Translations under genes and position numbers: made by a program
Shown here: positions 36,429 to 44,784 of the stretch, piece after piece
Layout: every line of letters begins with the position of its first letter
Numbering within the stretch: the first letter of the stretch is position 1
The notes under the pieces: generated by a model
What the model saw: the letters and a program-made list of their open reading frames with translations, nothing else
Told to the model about the DNA's origin: nothing
Database searches by the model: none
Source of the DNA: Chitinophaga horti
Lineage (GTDB): Bacteria > Bacteroidota > Bacteroidia > Chitinophagales > Chitinophagaceae
NCBI RefSeq assembly: GCF_022867795.2
Contig: NZ_CP107006.1
Location: 744,001 to 808,000 of the forward strand
DNA length: 64,000 nucleotides
Reading direction: 5' to 3'

Positions 36429-37553
36429 ATGACCGACCAAACAAAACTATCACTCATTAACAAATATAAAGCGGGTCAACTTACCGAGGAGGAAGAAGCG
36501 TCGTTCTTCGCCTGGTACCGGGAGGTGACCCTTGACGAACTGCATCAGCTGTTACAAATGGGCGACCAACCGCCTGCTTACCAGGAGGCAAGCCCGGAGT
36601 TCCTGGCCGCCATGCAGCAACGTTTGCAGGAGCCGGCCAAAGTACGTAAGCTGCAACCCCGCTTGTGGTGGGCTGCCGCAGCGGTGTTGCTGGTGGCCGG
36701 AAGTGTTTACCTGCTCCGTCCCGCAACAAAGCCGGTGGATGTAGTGGTGACAGCTTCGGCGGATGTGGCGCCCGGCAAAAACGGCGCGGTGCTCACCCTC
36801 GCCAACGGCCAGCAGGTATCGCTGGACAGTTTGGCTGATGGTGTTGTAGCCAATCAGCAAGGTACGAACGTAGTGATGCAGAATGGTAGTCTGCACTACC
36901 ATGCAGATGAGGCAAGCGGCAGTGCTTATAACACGATCAGCACGCCACCGGCCCGCCAGTTCCGGCTCACGCTACCCGACGGCTCGCTGGTATGGCTGAA
37001 TGCAAAAAGCTCCATTCGCTATCCAACGGCCTTTACAGGCGCGAACAGAACGGTGGAAGTAAACGGAGAAGCCTACTTCGAAGTAGCTAAAAACGCTGCC
37101 CGTCCATTCCGCGTACAATTAAAGAACGCGACGGTAGAAGTGCTGGGCACACATTTCAATCTCAATGCTTATGATGATGAGCCTTCGGTGCGTGCAACCT
37201 TGCTGGAAGGCAGCATCCGCGCGGTGAAAGGAACGGAAGGAGTAGTGTTGCAACCGGGGCAGCAGGCAGACATAGAAACGAGTATCAGGGTAAAAGAAAA
37301 TATCAACACAAACCAGGTAGTGGCCTGGAAGGACGGCACTTTCAACTTTGACCAATTAGGAGTAGAAGAAGTAATGCGGCAATTGTCGCGGTGGTACGAC
37401 ATCGAGATCGTTTATGAGAAAGGCGTACCAGTGAACAAATTTTATGGGGAAATCGGCCGCAACCTGAACCTTTCACAGGTGTTAGACGGCTTAAAAGCAT
37501 CGGGTGTGAATTTCAGAATAGAAGAAAATAAGCGGCTGATCGTATTGCCGTAA
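36429..37553 (+). CDS. FecR-family anti-sigma factor / signal transducer, cassette 3
   Basis: Inner-membrane anti-sigma factor of 374 residues. The cytoplasmic N-terminus is about 1-75, with a membrane segment at about 78-95 (LWWAAAAVLLVAGSVYLL). The FecR domain contains FRLTLPDGSLVWLNAKSS, VEVNGEAYFEV and VEVLGTHFNLNAY. The hallmark TPRGG is changed to TPPAR here, a deviation from the other four copies in the window. The DUF4974 C-terminus has MRQLSRWYDIEI and ends in RLIVLP. Confidence 0.93.
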   Translation: MTDQTKLSLINKYKAGQLTEEEEASFFAWYREVTLDELHQLLQMGDQPPAYQEASPEFLAAMQQRLQEPAKVRKLQPRLWWAAAAVLLVAGSVYLLRPATKPVDVVVTASADVAPGKNGAVLTLANGQQVSLDSLADGVVANQQGTNVVMQNGSLHYHADEASGSAYNTISTPPARQFRLTLPDGSLVWLNAKSSIRYPTAFTGANRTVEVNGEAYFEVAKNAARPFRVQLKNATVEVLGTHFNLNAYDDEPSVRATLLEGSIRAVKGTEGVVLQPGQQADIETSIRVKENINTNQVVAWKDGTFNFDQLGVEEVMRQLSRWYDIEIVYEKGVPVNKFYGEIGRNLNLSQVLDGLKASGVNFRIEENKRLIVLP

Positions 37554-37574
37554 CCAGTAAGGAGTTTTATCCCT

Positions 37575-37610
37575 AAAACCAAAACCGCTCTGAGGTAGGA
37601 TTCAGAGCGG
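37575..37610 (-). terminator. Predicted antisense terminator in the susC leader, cassette 3
   Basis: Two A4 blocks (37575-37578 and 37581-37584) precede a perfect 9-bp stem (37585-37593 with 37602-37610, eight-base loop). On the minus strand this is a GC hairpin followed by UUUU-GG-UUUU, a somewhat weaker U-tract than in the other cassettes. Confidence 0.55.
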
Positions 37611-37721
37611 CGAAAGTCAGGGTGAACGATAGACAATTATTTAAGGGAAACTGTTTTTTCAATCAACCTAACCAATTGCAAGTTATGCAAAAAATTGCTT
37701 TGTAACCGGCAGGGCCGTGCT

Positions 37722-40700
37722 ATGTCCGTATGCAGCATAGACCGCCACCGGTTCTCAACCAGATCTGTAAGTAACGAAGAGGCGAGGGGCCTCACAACCA
37801 AAATTCTGTTAGTGATGAAACTAACCATCTTACTTTTAACCGTTGCATTTATGGGGGTAAGTGCAAAAGGTGTTTCGCAGGCAGTGACGCTTTCCGGCAA
37901 AAACATCCGTTTAGAGAAAGCATTTGAAACCATCCGTACCCAAACGGGCTATCATGTGTTTTGTGATCTGCAGCTGTTGAAAGATGCGCAGCTCGTAAAC
38001 GTATCCGCCACCAGCATGCCGCTCAACCAATTCCTCGACCTGATCTTTAAGGATCAATCGCTGGACTTTATCGTTCGGGAACAAACCATTTTCGTAAGCA
38101 AGAAAGTAAATGTACCGTACGTGGCGCCTGCACCCGCAGCCGTGCCGGTACAGGGTATCGTGACAGATGGCCACAATCCGTTGTTCGGCGCTACTATCAA
38201 AGTAAAAGGCACTTCCCGTTCCATTATCAACAAAGAAGATGGCCGGTTTGACATTACCGTGAATATAGGCGACGTACTGGTGATCAGTTACGTGGGCTTC
38301 AAATCGCAGGAGGTTAAGATCGCGAATAGCACAGATCTCACGATCGTACTACAACGCGAATCTATCGAGATAGATGCCGTGGATATTAAAGTATCTACCG
38401 GTTACCAGACGATCTCCAAAGAACGCGCCACGGGCTCCTACAGCGTGGTGACGGCAAAAGAACTGGAAAAGGTGCCTACGCCCGACCTGCTCGAAAGCCT
38501 GGAAGGAAAAGTGCCCGGCGTGCGATTCGATGTAAAATCGGGCATTATCCAGATTCGTACGACCAATACCTATGCAGCTGCCGGCAGCGAGCCGCTGATC
38601 GTGATCGACGGGTTTCCGCAGATACCTTCCGGTGACAGGCAGCGCCTTACAACGCGCAGCAATTCGGTGATGTCGAATAACGCGATCTTAAGTTCCTTTA
38701 ACCCGAGAGATATTGAGCAGATCACTTTTCTGAAAGATGCGGTGGCTACGTCGATATGGGGTGCCCGTGGCGCTAACGGCGTAATCGTGATTGAAACGAA
38801 GAAAGGTAAAAGAGGTACTTCGCCGTCCATTAATGTATCCGCCACACTTGGCGTATCTAAACCTCCGGCCATGAAAGACCTGGACTGGATGAGTACTGCG
38901 GAATACGTAGACCTCGAATTGGAGATGCTGCAAAAAGGTTTCCTGATCGATGCGAAATCGCAGCCCGGCTACCAGTGGTCAATGTTGCAAACACCCAATC
39001 CGAGTGATGTGCAGGAATGGTATTACAAAGCCAAAAGAGGTGAGGTGACGCAGGCCGCGGCAGATGCGGCTATTGCTGCCATTGCGCAGCGTAGTAACTA
39101 CGGGCAGATTGAAAAATACCTGCTCCGTAACGCAGTAAGCCAGCAATACAACCTGTCTGTTTCCGGCGCAGGCGACAACAGCTCCTATTATATATCAGGC
39201 GGCTACACGAACGATGCTCCGATCTATCGTGCTAACAAGTCGACGAATACGTTTGTGACGGCTAACTTTACGAACGACTTCTATAAGAAATATGTGAAAC
39301 TGAGAACAGGGTTCGCCTACCAGGCCAGCAAATCCATCACCAACCTGTCTGCCACCAATGCGCTGAGCCAGTTTGGTACAGGCCTTCGTCCGTATGACAT
39401 GCTGGTGGATGAAAGCGGCGATCGCATCCGTCGTTCGATCACCATGCGCGAAGAAGTGAACGACAGCCTGGTTCGCCGCGGCTACCTGCCCTTTACATAC
39501 AACGCAATCGACGAGCTGCAATACTCCAGCGGCACTGCTACCGGCCAGCAGATACGCCTGACCGCAGGTTTGGCTATCAAACTTACGAATTGGGCGAACA
39601 TCGATGTATCGGGCATGTACCAGCGCGTAAACACTAATAATAAGTACATTGACGAGGTAAACAGTTATGCCGGCCGCGTGTTGCTGAACACTTATACCAC
39701 GTTGCATCCCACCACGGGTAAACCTGTGTACAATCTTCCTTACGGCGGCCGTTACGCACTCAACGATGGTACTGCCTATGATTACAACTTCCGTGGCGTG
39801 CTGAATATCAACCACAGTTTTAGTACCGATCATCAGCTGAATGCCATTGCCGGTGCGGAAATCAGGGAAACGTACAATAAAAATTACGGCACCACCCGTT
39901 ATGGTTACGATGCAGATGCGAATAGCTTTGCAACGATCAACCCGACCGCACAGCTGCCCACCATGTTCGGCTGGTCGCAGCAACTGGGCGACAATGTGGG
40001 CGGCGTAGGAGAGCAGAAGAATCGTTACCTGAGCTATTTTGGTAATGCCGCTTATACTTACAAAAATCGCTATAACGTATCCGCCAGCGTGCGCTTTGAC
40101 GACTATACATTGTTGGGCCTCGAGCGCAGCAAACGTGCGAAGCCGTTCTGGTCGGCCGGCGCCAAATGGAGCCTGGCCCAGGAAGCCTTCCTGCAGGGAG
40201 CTGCCTGGATGGATGCATTGGATGTACGCGTAACTTACGGTACCGGCGGCGCTGTGCCTTTGCTGGGTAACAACGTAACCATCATACAGCTGAACACAAC
40301 GGATCCCAGTACGCAACTGCCCACCGGTACGATCGCTTTCCCGGCTAACCAGGAACTGGGATGGGAGCTGACGAAGACGCTGAACTTTGGTGCCGACCTG
40401 CGACTGCTTCAGAACCGTTTATCGATTACTGCGGATGCGTATATGAAAAACAGTGAAGGCATCATGGTGAGCCTGCCGTTTAATCCTACTTACGGTTGGG
40501 GAACGATGACTTTCAATACGGCTACACTTAAAAGCCATGGCGTGGAGTTCAGTATTTCGGGCAGACCGCTGAACGAAAAGAACTGGAGCATTCAGTCAAC
40601 GTTCAACCTAGGCTATGGCAGAACGAAAGTAACCGACAGCCGTTATAAAAATACGGTAGCTAACAACGTGCTTTCCGGTGTGCCGGTAGAGGGCTACCAG

Positions 40701-41360
40701 CTGGGTTCGGCCTTCGTATACCGTTCAGCCGGATTGGATGATAAAGGACAAACGCAGATCTACGATCGGGATAACAAGATCATCAACAATACAACTAACC
40801 TTACCTCGGCCTTCACTATTAAAGACCTGAAGTATGCAGGATTGCGCGTAGCGCCTTATCATGGCGGCTTCTTCAACAACTTCCGTTACAAAAACTTCGA
40901 CCTGGGTGTGCAGATGACTTACTACATGGGGCATATCTTCATGAAACCAGCCATTACCAATTATCCCAATTTCGCAGGCCAGTATTATGGTTCATTAGGC
41001 CGCCAGCAGGCTTTGGCTGAGCGTTGGCGCGAACCGGGCGACGAGGCGAATACCACGGTTCCTGGCCTCAGTAATGTAAACTTCAACAGTATTAACCGTT
41101 ATGCCAATTCCGACAACCTGGTAAGAAATGCGAACAACATCCGCCTGCAACAGATATCTCTTGCTTATTCGGTGCCACAGCATCTGCTGCCGCGCGGTGT
41201 ATTTAAAAGTCTTACTGCCAGTGCGAATGCCCGTAACCTCGGCCTGATCTGGAGAGCGAACAAAGACGGGATTGATCCGGAGTACGTGAACACCAACGGC
41301 AACTATTATTCGATGCCGCCGGTAACGAGCTTCCTGTTTAACATTAATGCAACCTTCTAA
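37722..41360 (+). CDS. SusC/RagA-family TonB-dependent transporter with STN domain, cassette 3
   Basis: Transporter of 1212 residues from the ATG at 37722; an in-frame TTG at 37695 would add nine residues. The conserved TKILLVMKLT block is followed by the signal peptide ending near GVSQA. Then come the STN domain (about 60-125), a carboxypeptidase-D-like domain (about 145-215), a plug with the variant VSTGYQTISKERATGSYSVV and FLKDAVATSIWGARGANGVIVIETKKG, and the barrel ending FLFNINATF. It is clearly closer to the cassette 5 SusC than to the others. The TlpA-like and peptidase genes downstream suggest import of peptides or a peptide-linked substrate. Confidence 0.94.
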   Translation: MSVCSIDRHRFSTRSVSNEEARGLTTKILLVMKLTILLLTVAFMGVSAKGVSQAVTLSGKNIRLEKAFETIRTQTGYHVFCDLQLLKDAQLVNVSATSMPLNQFLDLIFKDQSLDFIVREQTIFVSKKVNVPYVAPAPAAVPVQGIVTDGHNPLFGATIKVKGTSRSIINKEDGRFDITVNIGDVLVISYVGFKSQEVKIANSTDLTIVLQRESIEIDAVDIKVSTGYQTISKERATGSYSVVTAKELEKVPTPDLLESLEGKVPGVRFDVKSGIIQIRTTNTYAAAGSEPLIVIDGFPQIPSGDRQRLTTRSNSVMSNNAILSSFNPRDIEQITFLKDAVATSIWGARGANGVIVIETKKGKRGTSPSINVSATLGVSKPPAMKDLDWMSTAEYVDLELEMLQKGFLIDAKSQPGYQWSMLQTPNPSDVQEWYYKAKRGEVTQAAADAAIAAIAQRSNYGQIEKYLLRNAVSQQYNLSVSGAGDNSSYYISGGYTNDAPIYRANKSTNTFVTANFTNDFYKKYVKLRTGFAYQASKSITNLSATNALSQFGTGLRPYDMLVDESGDRIRRSITMREEVNDSLVRRGYLPFTYNAIDELQYSSGTATGQQIRLTAGLAIKLTNWANIDVSGMYQRVNTNNKYIDEVNSYAGRVLLNTYTTLHPTTGKPVYNLPYGGRYALNDGTAYDYNFRGVLNINHSFSTDHQLNAIAGAEIRETYNKNYGTTRYGYDADANSFATINPTAQLPTMFGWSQQLGDNVGGVGEQKNRYLSYFGNAAYTYKNRYNVSASVRFDDYTLLGLERSKRAKPFWSAGAKWSLAQEAFLQGAAWMDALDVRVTYGTGGAVPLLGNNVTIIQLNTTDPSTQLPTGTIAFPANQELGWELTKTLNFGADLRLLQNRLSITADAYMKNSEGIMVSLPFNPTYGWGTMTFNTATLKSHGVEFSISGRPLNEKNWSIQSTFNLGYGRTKVTDSRYKNTVANNVLSGVPVEGYQLGSAFVYRSAGLDDKGQTQIYDRDNKIINNTTNLTSAFTIKDLKYAGLRVAPYHGGFFNNFRYKNFDLGVQMTYYMGHIFMKPAITNYPNFAGQYYGSLGRQQALAERWREPGDEANTTVPGLSNVNFNSINRYANSDNLVRNANNIRLQQISLAYSVPQHLLPRGVFKSLTASANARNLGLIWRANKDGIDPEYVNTNGNYYSMPPVTSFLFNINATF

Positions 41361-41373
41361 AGCCTGAGCAACC

Positions 41374-42741
41374 ATGAAACAACTTATATATATCATAGCC
41401 GCGGCAGCGATGATCGCCACCGGATGCCGCAAATACGTAGAGATAGATCAGATCGGCAAACGAACGCTGACCTACACCAAAGACTATCGCGCCATCCTGG
41501 ATAACAACTCACAGCTGGAAGCCGGCTTCTTCATGCCGATTTACTCCGGCGATGATACCCGCATTCTCGACTCCCTTAAACAGGTACAGCTGCTGGATAT
41601 CCCGGGCAACGTATATTCCTGGCAGGCCCAGTACTGGGGCGATACTCAGAGTGACAGCGATTGGGAAAAGCTGTATAAAGCGATTTATACCTGCAACGAA
41701 GTATTGGCAGGTGTGATGGACAGCAAAAACGGTACAGATGCCGACAAACGCCAGTTGTACGCCGAAGCGCTCACACATCGTGCCTACGCTTACTGGTGCC
41801 TGGTGAATATTTATGGTCCGCAATACGATAGCGCCACGGCCGCCAAAGACCTGGGCGTGCCGGTATTGCTCACACCCGACTTGTTTACGCCGTTGAACAG
41901 GGCTTCTGTAGCGATCGTGTATGACCGCATTATTACTGATCTGAAAGCAGCGGCCGCCGATCTGCCAACGTTGCCTGATTACAATACGCGCCCGTCCAAA
42001 GCGGCAGTGTACAGCCTGCTGGCCCGTACTTACCTGATGACACGGGATTTTACGAATGCGCGCAGTTATGCGGAACAAACACTCGCACTGCAAAGTGGCC
42101 TGCTCGATTTGCGTACCTACCAAACCAGCGCAACAGGCTTCCCGTATCGCCTGGCAGATCCTGAAGTGATCTTTTCGAAAGTAAACGCAAACGCGTATCC
42201 CTTCGCCGGCGTACAACTGGATACTGCCCTGCTGTCGCTGCTTGGCACCAAAGACCTTCGGTATACGCTGTTCGTAAGGCCAGGTGCCAGCTTCTCACCG
42301 GCCTTTACCGGCTTCGGTTACTGGCGGCAGAAGTATAGCCGCGAAACGAACATGGTAACGCAGGGACCGGGTGTGCCAGAAATGATGCTGATCAAAGCAG
42401 AATGCGCGGCCCGTTCCAACGACGCGGCTACGGCGACGGATATACTCAATACGATCCGTACCAGAAGATTCCGCACCGCCGATTATGTAGCACTCACGCC
42501 AGGCACCGCACAGCAGGCGCTGGAGAACGTGGTGAACGAACGTAAACGCGAGTTCTTCGGCACGGGTCTAAGGTGGTTCGATCAGAAACGACTGAATAAA
42601 GATGCAGCTTTCGCCAGGACAGTCACCCGCCGCTTCAAAGGCGTAGAATACATATTGGAGCCTAATAGTCCCCGGTATACTTATCCGATTGGCACCAAGT
42701 ACATTTTGCTGAACCCGGAAATTGAACAAAGCATCCGTTAA
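41374..42741 (+). CDS. SusD/RagB-family nutrient-binding outer-membrane lipoprotein, cassette 3
   Basis: A 455-residue lipoprotein with lipobox Cys18 (IATGCRKYVEIDQ). The body has the SusD-like pattern of TPR helices (YAEALTHRAYAYWCLVNIYGPQYD; TRPSKAAVYSLLARTYLMTRDF) and the C-terminal MLIKAECAARSNDAATATDILNTIRTRRF, then VVNERKREFFGTGLRWFDQKRLNKD. It is shorter than classical SusD. The first mature residues are nearly identical to those of the cassette 5 SusD. It starts 13 bp after susC. Confidence 0.93.
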   Translation: MKQLIYIIAAAAMIATGCRKYVEIDQIGKRTLTYTKDYRAILDNNSQLEAGFFMPIYSGDDTRILDSLKQVQLLDIPGNVYSWQAQYWGDTQSDSDWEKLYKAIYTCNEVLAGVMDSKNGTDADKRQLYAEALTHRAYAYWCLVNIYGPQYDSATAAKDLGVPVLLTPDLFTPLNRASVAIVYDRIITDLKAAAADLPTLPDYNTRPSKAAVYSLLARTYLMTRDFTNARSYAEQTLALQSGLLDLRTYQTSATGFPYRLADPEVIFSKVNANAYPFAGVQLDTALLSLLGTKDLRYTLFVRPGASFSPAFTGFGYWRQKYSRETNMVTQGPGVPEMMLIKAECAARSNDAATATDILNTIRTRRFRTADYVALTPGTAQQALENVVNERKREFFGTGLRWFDQKRLNKDAAFARTVTRRFKGVEYILEPNSPRYTYPIGTKYILLNPEIEQSIR

Positions 42742-42768
42742 TTAAAATCCAATCATAACCATGGCCGG

Positions 42769-42796
42769 CCCGGAAGAGCGTAACGACGCTCCCGGG
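42769..42796 (+). other. Intercistronic hairpin between susD and the TlpA-like gene
   Basis: A 10-bp GC-rich stem with an AA bulge (42769-42780 with 42787-42796, loop TAACGA) sits in the 81-bp gap. No T-run follows, so it is more likely an RNA-stabilising or processing hairpin that lowers downstream expression than a terminator. Confidence 0.5.
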
Positions 42797-42822
42797 GATG
42801 CCATGCTAAAAACGATCCTGAG

Positions 42823-44784
42823 ATGAGAAAATGGTTAAGTATCCTGGCAACGCTGGCAACCGTTCATAGTGCCGCCAATGCGCAGGAAGACAGTGCCCGT
42901 TTAAGAGGCTGGGAAATCCCGGTGGCGGGTACCCCAATGAATCTTCGCTACTTCCCCGCGGGCGGTCCGCTGGAAGGCAAACAGCAGGTGAACGGTACCA
43001 TTTACCTGTTCAATAACTATCACTGGCAGCTGGACGATGTAAATTTTACAAAGCATGGCAGCCAATGGACCGGCAGTTACCATGTGCCTGCAAACTGTGC
43101 GTTCGTCGCCATCAAGCTGACCGATAACGAGGGCAATGCCGATAACAATAACGACCGTGGTTTCGTAGCGACAGCCATTCGCAAAGAAGGTGGCCGCCTG
43201 CCCGGTGGTGCATTGGCCTGGGCTACGTTCCGCAAACCTTCCTTTAACAAAGCTCCCGGTGGTTACTTCGAAAAGTTCGACCTGAACAACGAAGCGCTGG
43301 AAATGTGGATCAGGAAAGAGATGCAGGAATTCCCGGACAGTATGCCGCGTTTCTTCGACAGTTACATCGCTATGCTGAAAATCAGTACGGGCGATGAGTT
43401 TGAAGAAAAGGCACCACGTAACCTGGAGAAGTTCGGCCGGTTCCACAATATAACCGAGGCAGGTTACAACACGATCTACAACGTTTACAAGTTTCAGCTG
43501 AAGAACAATGAAAAGGCCGATTCTATCCGCAAAGTGATATTGACGAAATACCCGAAAGGCAGCACGGCCCGTTTCCTGCGTTACAATGAAGTGTTTCTTG
43601 GGGGAGAGATGAATGAAGCGAAGATGGCGGCAATGGAACAGTTCCTGAAAGACTTTCCCATCAGCGAAGCAAAAAAGGATACGCCGTTTACGCAACACTA
43701 CCAATATCATAACATCCAGCGTACCCTGGCAGCAGCCTATGTCGCTCGGAACGAAACGGCCAAACTCGCGGCGCTGGTGCCGGAAATGGATTTTACCACG
43801 CTTACGGAAGTGTACCATCATAATTTCGTGGGAGCGTTCCTGATCGGCAAAATTCCTATCGAAAAGTTATACGATAAGTCGGTTATTGTAATGACGGAGT
43901 TTCTCAAAAAGCGGAACGACCTCTCTTACATGGAAGACCGTTACACGCCAAAACAAGCATTGGCACTGGCCGCCCGGCAGGTGGACGAGAAGTTGGCCGT
44001 ACACATCGGCATGCTCACCCGTAAAGGTGAATACAAAACAGCCGCTTCCCTGCTTCCTTACATTTCTGAAGCAGGCACTTATAAAAATGCAAGCCTCAAC
44101 GAAGCGCGTGTGACCATCTTCGAGCGTATGGGCCGTAAAAAAGAGGTATTGCCTGCCATGGAAGCGAGTGTGCGGGCCAATGCAGCCACACCGGTTATCC
44201 TCGAAAAACTGAAAAAGTCTTACAAGGGCAAGGCGGACGCTTTCGACACGTACCTCACTTCGCTGAAACCTGCTGTGGATAAAGAGAAGATCAAAAGTGA
44301 ACTGATAAACGAGCCGTACACCGCGTTTTCACTGGAAAACATGGAGGGTAAGCAGGTGAGCAGCGCCGATTGGAAAGATAAGATCGTGGTGATCGATTAC
44401 TGGGCTACCTGGTGTTTTCCGTGCAAGGCAGCATTCCCAGGTATGCAGCTGGCAGTTAACAAGTTTAAGAACGATCCGGCTGTCGGCTTCTATTTCGTAG
44501 CAACGATGGAGCGTGGCGATCACTACAAAGCAGATATCAAAAAATATATCACTTCTTCCGGCTATACGTTTAATGTATTGTACGATGATGAGAACCCGGC
44601 CACCGAGGGCAAAGACCGTGTGTTTAAAAGCATGACGCCTGTTTTTAAATCTGCTGCTATTCCACGTAAAGTGATCCTGAAAAACGGGTTGATCCGCTAT
44701 ACATCCGAAGGGTACCTGGGTAGCCCGAGTGGTTTGGCAGATGAACTGTCATACGTAATTGAATTATTAAAAGCAGAAAAGTAA
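42823..44784 (+). CDS. TlpA-like thioredoxin-domain protein, cassette 3
   Basis: Periplasmic protein of 653 residues with a signal peptide (ending near ANAQ). The first 480 residues are a helical and beta region without a recognised domain, containing TPR-like helices. The C-terminal thioredoxin fold (about 500-653) has the redox motif WCFPC (Cys531 and Cys534), the TlpA-type start FSLENMEGKQVSSADWKDKIVVIDYWATW, and the cis-proline region AAIPRKVIL. It should reduce or isomerise disulfides. Its stop overlaps the start of the peptidase gene by one base, so the products are made in coupled amounts. Confidence 0.9.
   Translation: MRKWLSILATLATVHSAANAQEDSARLRGWEIPVAGTPMNLRYFPAGGPLEGKQQVNGTIYLFNNYHWQLDDVNFTKHGSQWTGSYHVPANCAFVAIKLTDNEGNADNNNDRGFVATAIRKEGGRLPGGALAWATFRKPSFNKAPGGYFEKFDLNNEALEMWIRKEMQEFPDSMPRFFDSYIAMLKISTGDEFEEKAPRNLEKFGRFHNITEAGYNTIYNVYKFQLKNNEKADSIRKVILTKYPKGSTARFLRYNEVFLGGEMNEAKMAAMEQFLKDFPISEAKKDTPFTQHYQYHNIQRTLAAAYVARNETAKLAALVPEMDFTTLTEVYHHNFVGAFLIGKIPIEKLYDKSVIVMTEFLKKRNDLSYMEDRYTPKQALALAARQVDEKLAVHIGMLTRKGEYKTAASLLPYISEAGTYKNASLNEARVTIFERMGRKKEVLPAMEASVRANAATPVILEKLKKSYKGKADAFDTYLTSLKPAVDKEKIKSELINEPYTAFSLENMEGKQVSSADWKDKIVVIDYWATWCFPCKAAFPGMQLAVNKFKNDPAVGFYFVATMERGDHYKADIKKYITSSGYTFNVLYDDENPATEGKDRVFKSMTPVFKSAAIPRKVILKNGLIRYTSEGYLGSPSGLADELSYVIELLKAEK

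Noticed and set aside
39195-40316. A 373-codon open frame on the minus strand inside the cassette 3 susC
   Set aside because: It is a mirror frame of a well-supported SusC. The translated product has no domain, signal peptide or sensible composition (Ile/Val/Gln/His-rich), and there is no start context.
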